Assembly: GCA_012845835.1 (NCBI GenBank)
Contig: JABAKD010000018.1
Location: forward strand, 10,918,179 to 10,982,178
Direction of reading: 5' to 3'
From: Undaria pinnatifida
Lineage: Eukaryota > Sar > Phaeophyceae > Laminariales > Alariaceae
Length of the DNA: 64,000 bases
Part shown: positions 10,536 through 22,682 of the stretch, piece after piece
How the letters are laid out: each line of letters starts with the position of its first letter
Position numbering within the stretch: position 1 is the first letter of the stretch
The notes under the pieces: generated by a model
Told to the model about the DNA's origin: nothing
Seen by the model: only the letters and a program-made list of their open reading frames with translations
Databases searched by the model: none
Program-made: the position numbers and the translations under genes

Positions 10536-10866
10536 TTTCTCTCTCGGATAGTATTTGAGTTTCTAACTTTCTATTTCTTATATGCTTCTTTGTTTTGATT
10601 TCTGATGTATATTTATGAGGGTTCAAGGACTTGCATTCAAATTGATCGATGGAAAATACTGAATAGTGTTTGAGTTTTCATGGTCATGAACGTAATGACA
10701 ATGGATTTGAGTTTTTTTGCAAGTGGAGGGAGTAGATTTGAGTGTTTTTGCAAATACAACATTTTTTTTGTTTTCTGGACTTGAGTAAAGGAAAACTCTG
10801 CGGTATTTTAGTATCTGGGAATGTACGTTTTAACAAAGTCGTCTGGATAAATCATGACAATGTTGC

Positions 10867-10878
10867 GAGTAGGGGGGC
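10867..10878 (+). promoter_or_regulatory. Polypurine tract of copia C1
   Basis: GAGTAGGGGGGC lies directly before the TGT of the 3' LTR, where second-strand cDNA priming occurs in LTR elements. It is absent before the 5' LTR, as expected. Confidence 0.55.
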
Positions 10879-11357
10879 TGTCGGACGTACTCACTCCATT
10901 GGCAGATTGCAAACAAGAATCCGTCGAAAAGATGGATCGGAGAATTCTGGGGGTTTCGTATATGTGTGGGATGGATTACCACAACGGGATTCTGTGTTGT
11001 GGGTTTTTATGTGCCCGAATAATATCACTCTATTTTCCACTCTATTTTTGCTTCTATTTTGTGTCTATTCTGTGTCTCTTCTACGGCTACCCACGCCAAG
11101 GGCTACACGCCCCATCTATATTGCAAGGGCTATCACGCCTTCACCACTGCACGGCTACCACGCCTGTGTATTTACATCCCGGCTACCACGCCACAGTTCC
11201 GAGTTCCATTTCTTGGTTATCACACCTGAGCTATCACGCTCCACCACACACGTAAATCGGGTTATCACACCCGCCTTAGTTAGCAGTTCGTAGTTTACCG
11301 ATCACCGTCTATTACGCCACCTTTCTCCTCCACCTACACCACCACCGGAGCGCCACA
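10879..11357 (+). repeat. 3' LTR of copia C1
   Basis: Direct repeat of 6483-6961 with the same length and the same nine CAC-type motifs at 11084-11327. The right end abuts TTAGGG-type repeats after CGTAC. Confidence 0.88.
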
Positions 11358-11362
11358 CGTAC

Positions 11363-11378
11363 TTAGGGTTAGGGTTAG
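11363..11378 (+). repeat. Interstitial telomere-like TTAGGG tract
   Basis: Two perfect TTAGGG units and a partial third follow the 3' LTR of C1 within about 5 bp. Confidence 0.6.
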
Positions 11379-12077
11379 AACTAACAATAAGTTCCCAGTA
11401 GTCTAGGTCTGTGACAGAACAGTACGACCCTCCGGTGTATATGTTTTGTTGGTAGTGCGAGTCTATACTTTCTCTCCTCATCTATACAGCATCCGGACAC
11501 GCCGCGCAACTACACGGCTTGCGTCATCTACATCCGTTCTAGACAACATGTATCAATCATACATGCTCACAAACCTGCATGTGGCACATGCACACTGCAG
11601 CATCGCGTTGGAAACATGGACGTCCACAATTTCTACTTGATTTTCTTCGAACTCGTTTTCGTTCTAGAATTCAGATCGGGAGGCGCAGCGACCGCACAGC
11701 AGATATTTTAGGACGTATTCTTGTGTACGATATTACCCGCTGATTGAAAGAATAGCAGCACGAACATTTTGTTTCATACTTTTACACCCACCACAGTATG
11801 CCACCGTACTATCTGTAGTTTAAGGTTTCCTTTCCAGTGCGTCCGTACATGAACAAAAATCAAAAGTATGTATGTTTGCCTCGTGTATTTTTTCGCTTTA
11901 CTGCACTAGCGTCCGCACTTTCCTACTTTCTTAGGTTTCGTGCAGCTCTAGGTGCATATTAAAGGGGCGTGTTGAACACCAAGCAGACTGATTTGGGCGT
12001 TTTTTCTAGAGTAAATATCGCGGGTAATCACATAACGTGCAATTCGTGGAATGACTTCATCCATACTATCGCTTTCA

Positions 12078-12104
12078 TTGTTGTTGTTGTTGCTGTTGCT
12101 GTTG
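12078..12104. repeat. TTG/CTG triplet microsatellite
   Basis: Nine triplets, TTG interrupted by CTG, in an otherwise unremarkable region. Confidence 0.8.
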
Positions 12105-13533
12105 CCCTCACATAAGCTCGCATAATTAAGTCCGTGGTCACAGAACAAGCTCCAGTCACTCTGGAGTGGAGGAATACCCCAGAGGGAACGACACAAACCA
12201 AAAGCGGTGGACGCCTATATCATTGCTGCCGCAATGCATGCCTCCGCTAGAAAAATGTAAAAATGAGAAAAGTGAAATCGGGAGTCAGCCTACGACGTGC
12301 CAAGGTCCATACTGGCAACATCGCTACCCATTGAGACGAATCCATAGTTGGGACAAAAAGAGGTTCCAGTACTTTATGCGAATCACTAAAAAGTGAACGC
12401 AATCTGCGGTCATTTTGTTTAAGCCTAGATTCCTTCTGATCACAGGGAAGGCACAGGAAAAAATCAGATAAGTTACACAAGGCCTCCCTTGAATCGACGA
12501 GCGCTAGACCCAGCTCCTCTTCCGGTTGGTGCTGGGCCTTGCCCCCGCGCCGACGTCGTGGTCCGGGTCTTTGGTCGGGTCGAAGCTCGGCCACCCTTAA
12601 TTTCCACAACTTGAACACCCACCCAGCTCACGACCTCACACTGGCCCGTTTCGAACAAAATAAGCCGCGATACATTAGCCAGTAGCTTGAGCCAGACAGC
12701 TCCGGACAGACGGGATGATCGATAGAGAAACGGACCGAGCTATGGCGAATCTCTCCTGGGGCACTCTCCGACCTACGAGGTCCGCAATGGGAACCGCAAT
12801 GCATGCGGTTTGGGGGGGTACCGCTGTGTATGTTGGTTTGTGTCATGTGTGCACACTGCCTTATAGACGAACATCGTACCCGGTGTCTGTGATACGGAGA
12901 TGTACACAAGAAGAACGGACGCACCGCCTTACGGCAGTTGGAATACACAACAGCGTTGCCTCGTATAACGAATGGCACTGGCAGGCTAAAAAACAACAAC
13001 ACCGTAGAAGCTGCAACGACTCGACCACCTGCAGAGCTGACACAAGGGCGGCTGCTATCCGAAGACAGCTGCAGCTGCAGCAAGAACAACACATAGCGTA
13101 GGCTTCAGTATCGACAGCAGAGAAGCTGCCGTTTATGGTACAGTGACCGTTCGTTATCCCTCAGAAGTGCAATGCCTGGTACCCGCATAGAAGCTGGACC
13201 CGGCGTTATCCCAAGATGGTGCAGTGCAGCAGTAGCAATACTCTACATAAATTATATGACGAGCAAGTCGTGACAAACGATTTTCACCGCACTTAACAGG
13301 GGCACAGCATAAAATGGTTCTTCACCAACGCGGGACAGCAACGGTATACAAGGTTTAACGCTTATCAGGCATACAAAACGTGCTGGCATTTCCACAGTGT
13401 ATTCCATTCTACTGTAGGTATGCATGCACTCTGACACAGTTACCAGGCATCTGGTAGTATGGGGTAAGCATGCTCTCATGGTGCAAGCCAAGCTGAGAGC
13501 AGCATCAACAGCAGCACCCCGGCACGAGTTACA

Positions 13534-13573
13534 TCGCAACGTTCAATGCCTGATGAGGCATTGAACGTTGCGA
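13534..13573. other. Perfect 18-bp inverted repeat with 4-nt loop
   Basis: The left arm 13534-13551 (TCGCAACGTTCAATGCCT) is the exact reverse complement of 13556-13573, with loop GATG. No run of T follows that would suggest a simple terminator. It could be the footprint or joined ends of a small inverted-repeat transposon. Confidence 0.7.
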
Positions 13574-14420
13574 GTTGACGTTTAGCTTTACTTGAATATT
13601 ATAAATAGTAAAAGCATATCAATCACGTGAGTGCGGTAGATGTTCAGTTTTGAAGCTGCGTTATATCCATTCTTTTTTATAGGTCAGACGACAAAAAGCA
13701 GTATACCGCGGCCATTCCGCGCCACCGTGCGGTACAGAAGAATACGCCCAGGTTTTTGACCCCGATCCGCGGCGCTGATTGGTCAACTGAACCTCGTACC
13801 GATTTTTGACACCAACTCCTAGCGGTACATCGTACCGCGGCTTATCAGCTCGGACGTCACCGCATTCTGACGTGACCCATACACCTTTCAATCGGAAAAT
13901 GTACCATGCGGACCGACTTTGCCCGAGGCTCTTCACGCCCCGCACGCTTTCAACCTCCGACCCAACCTCAACCATGGGCGCCACGTCATGTAGACTGCAT
14001 GGCTAGACGGCTATATGTAGAAGGCCGTGTACAACACTACACATGTAATATGTTCCCTATCCCTGACCCCAACCCTACCCCTAACCCTATGTACCGCATA
14101 CTTACCCGAGCAACCGGAGGGTGCCTGAATACACTGACTACAGCAGTAGTCCATACGGTATTTGCTGACTGCGTGCGGGGGGGGTGTCACCTCGCATTCA
14201 ATTGATCGTTCCACCCATCTGTTCACAAACGTGCCCCTGATATTCACCAGGTATTTGATGCCCATCTGAATGTGTCTTGCTAACTAACATCATAGCCGGC
14301 GGAATGTACGCGGACACCCCCCTCACTACCAACCAGCACAGCTCAATGTATTAACGTCAACCAAGAATGCCCACACACAAAAACGACATATACGTCCTCA
14401 TGCGAAACCCAGCCAAAAGA

Positions 14421-14445
14421 TGGAACCCATGTACCATGGGTTCCA
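14421..14445. other. 11-bp inverted repeat with 3-nt loop
   Basis: TGGAACCCATG pairs with CATGGGTTCCA around the loop TAC. Function unknown. Confidence 0.6.
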
Positions 14446-15007
14446 AATTGAGGTCCCTACAACTCGGAAACATCGCATAGTGTACACATAGTCTTTGCAC
14501 ACACCTAAAATACGTCAAACCTGTTCGTTGCCAAATAACAGGTTCATCAAGAACGCAAGAACAAAAAGAACAAGAGACAAGGAAATCGTAGCAGCGCCCA
14601 TCATTATAGCATTCGCCCACCACATAACCTCCTTTGCAATTGGTTTTGGGCATCAGCGAACTGGGTCCAACGCATGCCCGTAGTGTTTTAGGTGGAGTGA
14701 GGAGCGGTAGTAAAAATGAAGTGCGCTGCTCGATAACCTGTTCTTGACCGTCGGTATACTGAGCAATCATCGGGCCGCGTCTCCTCTGTATCAGGTTTGT
14801 GCGGAATTTCATTTGTCGTTTTCAAGCAAGCGGCTGCGTTGACACATACCAAGTGGCTTGGTGTAAAGGAAAGGAACACCACTCAGCGATCATCTACTAC
14901 ACGCTAGGGCATGTTTTCATGAGCACCACTAACAAGAGCACCAGACATGGACGCGACATCTACAGGACCGCAACATCTTCGACGACAGTGGGGAGAAAAC
15001 AGGGCGA

Positions 15008-15631
15008 ATAATCGCACACAAGATAATAACAATGTGAAAAAGAAGCACAGACAGTTATGTTAACACTGCGGTAGACCACACTACCAACCTATTACGCAGG
15101 GTATTTCGTGCCTCCGGCCGTTTGCATGATCGCCTGACAACATCTACCAAACGAAGTAGCATATGCCTAACAAACTGAAGTCACCCTCGCGTTCAATAGT
15201 GGTGACATCGCATGCCCACGTCACCTCGCGTGGTGTATTTGTAATATACAGATGTATCTCTGTCTTGGATTTGGTGACCTCAGAGCCCCACATCGGCACA
15301 GCAAAAATCATAGGCGTAAAATCGCATATGTGAGACAATAATAATGTGAAAAGCAGATACATACAGATATGCTAAAATTGCGGTAAACCGCACTACCAAC
15401 TTATTAGGTAAGGTATTCCGTGCAAACCGTCTGCATGATCGCCTCCCAACGTATGCCAAGCGAAGTATTACTAACGAAGTAACGTAATTGAGCGCGTGTA
15501 CACTAAGCGTTGCTTCCAAAACAATAACGATTCGCATCTCTCCCTGTCGTTCTCAATAGCGGTGACAATGCATGACCACATCACCTCGCCTGATGTATTT
15601 GGGAATATGCATCTCTTTCTTAAAATTAGCG
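15008..15631 (+). repeat. Two diverged ~312-bp tandem units at the left edge of the foldback element
   Basis: Anchors such as AATGTGAAAA, the CGGTAGACCACACTACCAAC region, GCATGATCGCCT and the block ending CACCTCGC..GTATTTG recur with a 312-bp offset. The second unit is also present in inverted form in the right arm near 18.43-18.70 kb, so it belongs to the arm; the first lies outside it. Confidence 0.72.
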
Positions 15632-17023
15632 AGGTCAGAAAGTAATGGAATCTACATGATTGTACCTATCGATTGAAATATTCTATCTTTCGATCCATGT
15701 ACAATAACCAATTATGAAGCTTTTAACACGTTGTTTACTCCACCTAAGAACTGGGTTGCATACTACATGTAACATCAAGCCTTCTAGAAAAAAAAACATT
15801 ACAAGGCGGGTGATATAAAGGGGTGTCTTCTTGCTGCAACCGTCAGATTCGTCCCCTTCAAGGGTTTATAGTTTCCGCGCACATATTGAAATGCTCGCCC
15901 CCCGCCCCCGCCCCCCCCTCTTGCATAAACGCACCACCTGAAATCAAACTCTGCCAGAGTAGTAAACACTACCAGCCAGCTGATATCATCTCATTATCCA
16001 TCTAGCCATCCATGCCGTAGCTCCAACTCATATCTCCCCCCCCCCCCCCCCCTCCCCCCTTTGTTCCCCGCCCAGTTCGTTCAAACGCCCCACTTACAAT
16101 CAGAATCGGCCAGAGTAATAAACAATTCTACGCAATTGACATCACGTCATTATCTTTCTATCCATCCATGACGTAGCTTTCATTAATCCCCCCTCCCCCC
16201 CTCCAACGCCCCCTCCTTCCCCACACCCCGCACGATCGCCTAGACCCAGCACCGCGCGTATAGCAAGCCCCTACATATATGATTAATACGCGCGATCGGA
16301 GGATTACACACAATGTTGCGGAAATCAGTGTCGACCAGATCCGTGATTTTAATAATATATGTGACCTAAACCTCTCGAAAACCCCTTCCCCCCCGCCCCC
16401 CTCCCCCCTCCCTTCCTTTTTATTTATTTATTTATTTATTTTTTCCTCGCTTTCTCTTGCTTAAACGCCCCAATTACTATCGAAATCCGCCAGAGTAATA
16501 AACACTTCCACGCCCTGGATATCGCCTCGTTATCGTTTCAGAGCCGTCCATGCCGCTGCTGCAACTCCCACCCACCCCCGCCCCCGACGCCCCCTCCTTC
16601 CCCACCAACCACACCATCGCCTAGACCTAGCACCACGCGTATAGCAAACCCCTACATCTATGCGACCTAAAGCCTACCCCCCGCCCCCGGTCCCCCCGCC
16701 ACACACCCCCCCCCTCTCCCCCACAAAAAAATATTTATAGTTTCCACGCACAAATTGACCTGACCCGCCCGTCCCCTCCCCCCCCTCCCGCTCCCCTTTC
16801 GATCAAAATCAGGCCCCCACGTCCTTCAAAACTCCGCCCTCCCCTCACCGAATATTGGACTTACTGGATTCACTTGATAAACTGATGCATTTCCTCACAG
16901 CTGTCAGATTTTGTCCCCCTCAGAAACGGGTTTGGTAGTTTCCACGCACAGACTGCCTAACATCACCCTGTTGACCCTGATAGCTACACTGTAGTTGCAA
17001 GGGGAGTCGCCGACCTATATCCT
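15243..17023 (+). repeat. Left arm of foldback element
   Basis: Contains three copies of a module of the form CAGAGTAATAAACA...GATATC...TTATC...CCATCCATG near 15953, 16110 and 16491, separated by C-rich runs up to 18 C. A short TTTA microsatellite lies near 16420-16440. The end nearest the loop carries the CTGTCAGATTTTGTCCCCCT and GTAGCTACACTG-type blocks that recur in the right arm and in the 44-kb copy. Confidence 0.85.
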
Positions 17024-17042
17024 GGGTTGTGTGTCCTCATTG

Positions 17043-18758
17043 AGGATATAGGTCGGCGACTCCCCTTGCAACTACAGTGTAGCTATCAGGGTCAACAGGG
17101 TGATGTTAGGCAGTCTGGGCGCGGAAACGATAAAACCCGTTTCTGAGGGGGACAAAATCTGACAGGAAATGCATCAGTTTATCAAGTGAATCCTGGAAGT
17201 CGAATAACCGGTGAGGGGAGGGCGGAGTTTTGAAGGACGTGGGGGACTGATTTTGATCAAAAGGGGGACGGGAGGGGGGGAGGGGGGGAGGGACAGGTGG
17301 AGCAGCTCAATTTGTACGTGGAAGCTATAAATCCTTCGTGTGGGGGATGAGGGGCAGAATGTGGGGGGGTGGGAGGGGCAAGGAAGGCTTTAGGTCTCAC
17401 AGATGTAGGGGTTTGCTATACGCCTGGTGCTAGGTCTAGGGGATGGTGCGGGTGGTGGGGAAGGAGAAAGCGTTGGGTGCAGGGGAGGGGTGGGAGTTGC
17501 AGCACCGGCATGGACGGCTCTAAAACAATAATGAGGTGGTATCCAGCGCGTGAAAGTGTTTATTACTCTGGCGGATTTCGATATCAGGTGAGGCGTTTGA
17601 GTAAGAGAGAGCGAGGGAAAAAAAAGGGGGGGGGCGGGGGGGTTCAAGAGGTTTAGGTCACATGTCATTTTGAAATACAATCCAGCTATGAGATCAAGGA
17701 CTTGGTCGAAACTCATCTTAGCATCATTGGGTGTGATACTCCAATCGCGCGTATTAATCATATATATGTAGGGGCGTGCTATACGCGCGGTGCTGGGTGT
17801 AGGTGATCGTGCGGGGTGTGGGGAAGAAGGGGGGGTTGGAGAGGAGTAGGGGGGATTAATGAAAGCTACGTCATGGATGGCTAGGAAGAAAATGACGTGA
17901 TATCAATTACGTAGTAGTGTTTATTACTCTGGCCGATTTCTATTGTAAACTGAGTGTTTGAACGAACTGCGCGGGGAACGAAAAGGGGGGGGGGGAGGGC
18001 GGAGATGTGTTGGAGCTACGGCATGGATGGCTAGAAGGATAATGAGATGATATCAGCTGGCTGGTAGTTTTTACTATATTGGTAGATTTTGATTTTAGGT
18101 GGGGCGTTTGAACAAGAGGGATCGGGGGGGGGTGGGGGGGGGGGGGCATTTCATTATATGCGCGGAAATTTCAAAGCCTTAAAGGGGACGAATTCGGCGG
18201 TAGTAGCAAGAAGACATCCCTTTATATCAACCGTCTGGTAATGTTTTTTATTCTTGAAGGTTTGATGTTACATGTAGTATGCAACACAGGTTTTACGTGT
18301 AGTAAACAACGTGTTAAAAGCTTCAAAAAAAATCATTGTTCATTGATCGACAATCAGAATATTTCTATCGATAGGTACGATCAAGTAGGTACTATTTTTT
18401 TCTGACATCGCTAATTATATGAAAGAGATACATACTGCCAAATACAACAGGCGAAGTGATGTGGTCATGCAATGTCACCATCATTGAGATTGAAAGGGAG
18501 GAATGCGAATCGTTAGTGTTTTGAAAGGAACACTTAGTGCACACGCGCTCCATTACGTTGCTTTGTTAGTCATACTTCGCTTGGCATAGGTTAGGAGGCG
18601 ATCATGCAGACGGTATTACCGCAATTTTAACATATCTGTCTGTACCTCCTTTTTACATTATTATTGTCTCACGTATACGATTTCAAGCCTGTGATTTTTA
18701 CCGTGCCGATGTGGGGCTCTGAGGTCGCCCACTCTAAGACAGAGATATACATATGGTA
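17043..18758 (-). repeat. Right arm of foldback element
   Basis: Inverted copy of the left arm. Modules in reverse orientation sit near 17513, 17868 and 18012, separated by G runs. Its outer end carries CTGACATCGCTAATTATATG and GACAGAGATATACAT, the reverse complement of left-arm sequence near 15620 and 15255. Confidence 0.85.
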
Positions 18759-19220
18759 TCAAATCCTAGTGTGCCTATGAATACGTCGTCATCCGGATAC
18801 CAAGTAGGGAACTAGCCTGCTCCCGAAAAACAAACGGTCGACACGTGTGTATGCTATCTACGTTACGCTATCCAGACCATGATGATGCTATGTTGGTACC
18901 CTGCTCGCCACGATTTGCGGACATGTCACTAAGATGCCTAGTAACACGCATTGGGTAGTGTGTTGATCCGAGTACTAGGCGAGAACGGCCGTCGTTCTAA
19001 CCTCAAGTACCATACAGCGCGCGGGACAAAGAAGGGCACAGTAGGGGGGGGATCACAAAGTGCGCTGGGGAGGTATCTACAACAGCAGCGGTTGGTAGTG
19101 GGCGCCAACAAGATAGCTACAGCACATGCAGTGTGCGTATCGGCACCGGGCCTTCTCTCGGCTGGTAGAGGCGGTAAATAACAGCTCGCCTACAAACAAA
19201 GAAGGGCCGGCTGAAACGCG
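18759..19220. other. No gene recognised
   Basis: Short open frames only, none recognisable; GC-balanced single-copy-looking sequence between the foldback arm and a minisatellite. Confidence 0.5.
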
Positions 19221-19710
19221 GAACAGGTGTACCAGTGCAGGGGGAACAGGTAGAGGGTACGCGACCGCGAGAAATTGCCTGATGCGCGACGTTTCTTGTT
19301 TTTGCGGTTAGCGGGCAAGGGTGCGCGGATCTCGGCGAAGGAGTACCAAACCTAGTGCAATCGATAGCACGGAAGAGTGTGCGGATCTCGGTCAACGAGT
19401 ATCAAACCCGGTGCAAGCGGCTCGAGCGAATAGCCCAACACCAACGGTAGTGACCGCCGGTAACCGACATGCGGAACAGGGTACCGGTGCAGGAGGGAGC
19501 AGGTAGAGTGTACGCGACCGCGAGTAATAGCCAGACACGCGGTGTTATGGGTTCGGGATTAGCGGACAAAGATGGGCGCATCTCGGCCAACGATTATCAA
19601 GCCCGGTGCATGCGGCTCCAGAAAATAGCCAGGCACCACAAACGGTAGCGTGCAAGGGTGTGCGGATCTCGACCAAAGAACATCAAACCCGGTGCAAGCG
19701 GGTCGAGAAA
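19221..19710 (+). repeat. Higher-order minisatellite
   Basis: The block GAACAGG..ACC.GTGCAGG...TACGCGACCGCGAG occurs at 19221 and 19474, a 253-bp offset. A second block, GTGCGGATCTCGG.CAACGAGTATCAAACCCGGTGCAAGCGG and variants, occurs near 19322, 19379, 19575 and 19659. Together they form nested tandem units that have drifted. Confidence 0.7.
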
Positions 19711-22682
19711 AAAGTCAGACACCTCTAACGATCGTGATTGCCCACGGGCCCGCGGTTCACACGTAGAGGTATATATTGGGGCCTCAGCGAGCCACCACGC
19801 ACGAGTTATGCGGCTACAAGGAAACCAGCCAGACACCAAAACCACAAGTGATAGATGGTGAGGGTTTATCCACGGTAACAGGTTGCATCGATGCGGTAAT
19901 ACATAAATATGTAAACAAATAAATTGTCTTGTACAACTCTTACTAGTGTGTGGTGCCGGTATAATTGGGACGAGGTAGTCGAACGCAGATGCGGTACGCG
20001 ACATGGGGTAGGGCGTTGACACGTAGGACACTCGACCGCGCACCTGGGGAGTAAGCAAGAACGAGATGCACGGGCCAAGCGAGGCGTAGGAGCAGGGCAA
20101 AATATTAAGTGTAGGGAAGCACGAAAACCGGGAACCCCAACCAATATGTGCCATCGTACGCGCGAAAGCAATAACGATGAACGCGACGGTAGAAGCTAGA
20201 GTTGACACAGCTTCGGAGGTTCTACTTCACGATAAAAAGAGCAGGGAAATATTTTTCTTGTCTTGCTCCAGGCCATCCATTTTATATTGTTATTTGTTCA
20301 TTTTTGGTCCTTGCAAAACTAAACTGCGCGATTCATTCATGGTTGCGTCTATTTTGTTAGTTCGTTGGTTTCTTTTCTTTTCTTTTCTTTTTCGATTGGA
20401 GTATTTTCGATCGCCGCCCATGTATGACTTGATTTTAGCGTAGGAATATGTTTGTTTTTTGTTTTGTGTTTGTTTGTTTTTGTATGTTTGTTTTTCTCGG
20501 CGGTATTCGATTCTCGTACGTTAGCCTAGGTGACCACGAACAAGGTCGCTATATTTTCAGTTTGAACTTACAGTAGACACAGTTTCCTGCACGGACTATA
20601 TGTCCCATCACATGCTCGGGAGCACCAACGCCGACCACGACGGAGAAAGCTAGGGCTAAAACAGCTGTGCCTGCACCACGTATTCCTACAGTAGCACCGG
20701 CAGTGATTATTCCCGCAGCTCCAGCGACAGCCAGTGGCAGCAGCAGCAGCCGCAGCGATAGAGCGCTGCGAGGGCTGCGGCGGGCTCAAGAAGGCAGCGC
20801 GCAGCAGCAAGGGGCACATGTACCAGCCGTAGGAGCACCGCGAACCAGTAACGGCACCCATACTGCGTGACGGGTTTACGAACAGAACCCATGAGTGACG
20901 CAAGAATATTCCAGGGATTTGCGGAACACATGCTATGATTCACCTGGTACTGCCGGTCAAAGGGCTACGCGTCAGGTGCCGATGTCACATTACCGACAGC
21001 CGCAACGATATTCTTCAGCACGGGACTCTTAACGCATCACTACTCGGACGCAAGAACAGTACCCGTAAGAGCCAGGACATCGGCAAACAGGTATTCGCGG
21101 TAACACAGCAAACCAGCAATGAAGCGGTCGTAGCAGCGTCGAATTTGGGCAACGGACCCCAGCTACTATGAAATATGCTACCGAGAACCGACGTTTTATA
21201 ATGGACCAATTCCTATCATGCGCTATGCGTCATAATTATTGTGTGGACGCACCGGTATATGTCGAGGAAGGTGCCATGCTTCAACGTGAGACTCCTGGGA
21301 TATTGTGGAGCAGGTGTTCGGCGGGTACACTGTCTGAACAATCGACGTTTCATACTAGATGGGTCCGGCTGGCCAACCGTTGCGCGACACGACTTTGTTA
21401 TTCTTAGTGAAACGGGGTCAGCGTCTACATAATTTTTGCTCAATCAATACCGTATATGGGCAGACTACCGAACTAGCCGAGATAGCTCCCCAACATGCCA
21501 GGATGCATTTAGAGGGGAAGGTACGAACCTTCAGCAAATGCGTATGCGCGGAATCGCTCATGGTGCCCATTATCCGCGATATTTCGAGGACCAGCGACGC
21601 CCGTCAGCACTAGGTGATGTGGAAAATCACATGGCATAGCTGAGGCACCTTCGAGCGGCGAGGTGTCCGACCGCGGTCATATGCACTCCTTCGTGGTGGA
21701 GGCTCTGGTGAGCAAGTCGTTAGGGCATACGGAAGCAGGAGTGATGACGAAGAGCGGAGGGTGGAACACGGAGACGTTAGCCGCGCACCGCATCTGATCG
21801 ACCGAGAGTACACAGCCCTCAAGCGTGGAACAGATGAACATGGTCACGACTGCGTGACCGCGAGTTTTTTCCTCTGCCGTCGGCCGTTCTACTAGTTACA
21901 CCACGTGCACGCCGAAGTGCGCGTAAAGTATACCAGCACATTATCAAGTTTGGGTGAGACCATGCAGCGCCCATGTAGGTGGCAAACGACAACTAAAAAA
22001 ACACAAGGAAGTTTGGGTTAGACCACAGACCCACAGACCGGGGCAGGAGGACTTATCCAACCCAACACGCACATTGAAAGATCGGCGGCAGCGTAAGAGA
22101 ATACTGTAGGACATACATCTCACTACTCGCGTCTGAAAAACGACTACATCGCATGCCACTCAGAGACCACAACCACGTATGTATTACGCGTAGTACCTGT
22201 CACTACACATACGCACGACAGACTTAAGTCAGTTGGAACATCAAAAAAATGAAAGAAAAAGAAGGAAAGAAACGGAATAAAGTGTAAAGAAAAGAAGAGA
22301 AAGAGAAAATGGAAAAAAAGAGAAAATACAAAGATGAAAGAAAAAGACAAAACAAGAAGAGGAAGCAAGGAAAGAAAAGGGAATATCATTAAACTAACAG
22401 ACCCTAGAAACTGACAAAAGACGGTTTTGGGCCCATAGAGTATACTAAGCGCATCAATGGCACTGGAGGAACAACACAACAAGGCGACGAAGTCAGGGTG
22501 GCCATTTGAAGGCCCACGAACGTCAAACCGATGATGGCCAGGCTCAGATTTCATTATATTGGGCACGACGCCCCCCGCCCCCGTCCCCATCGCCCCTTTC
22601 CCCCTCTCCCTCTCCCCCTTCCCGCCCTCTTCCCCTCGGACGCTTAGAAATGACGCCAGTGGATTGCGCTGCCGCGGTCTTT
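19711..22682. other. No gene recognised; low-complexity tracts
   Basis: A T-rich tract at 20340-20520 has TTTTC and TTTG microsatellite runs. CAGCAG-rich sequence lies at 20690-20820. A purine-only-biased tract is at 22240-22382 (A/G almost throughout) and a C/T tract at 22569-22640. Open frames here are short, and the longest follow these biased tracts; none resembles a known protein. Confidence 0.5.

Larger units (their letters stand above)
6483..11357 (+). mobile_element. Ty1/copia element C1 with paired LTRs, PR-IN region missing
   Basis: Two 479-bp direct repeats (6483-6961 and 10879-11357), each starting TGT and ending ACA, flank a 3.9-kb internal region on the plus strand. The internal region has a Gag remnant with a zinc knuckle, a proline-rich stretch, then copia-type RT and RNase H ending 344 bp before the 3' LTR. 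No aspartic protease or integrase is visible between Gag and RT, although copia elements normally carry both there. No matching target-site duplication was found (GGGA before, CGTAC after), and no standard primer-binding site follows the 5' LTR. The copy is dead, but LTR similarity suggests moderate age. Confidence 0.87.
11379..15007. other. No gene recognised
   Basis: No reading frame resembles a known protein, and all open frames are short. The stretch holds a TTG/CTG microsatellite, CAG/CTG-rich segments near 13.0-13.5 kb, two strong short inverted repeats and a degenerate CCCTAA-like run at 14061-14090 (CCCCAACCCTACCCCTAACC). It may be old repeat DNA. Confidence 0.5.
15243..18758. mobile_element. 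Giant foldback element, two ~1.75-kb inverted arms
   Basis: The right half is the reverse complement of the left half over about 1.7 kb. The innermost 75 bp appear identical (GACCTATATCCT at the end of the left arm, AGGATATAGGTC at the start of the right). The loop is only 19 nt (17024-17042). Outer parts match with more differences and indels in C or G runs. Arms are built of related submodules separated by homopolymer runs, as in foldback-type DNA transposons of the FB or Galileo kind. There is no transposase frame in or between the arms, so it would be non-autonomous. A partial second copy at 44.1-46.0 kb shows that this is a dispersed family and not an assembly artefact alone. Confidence 0.85.
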
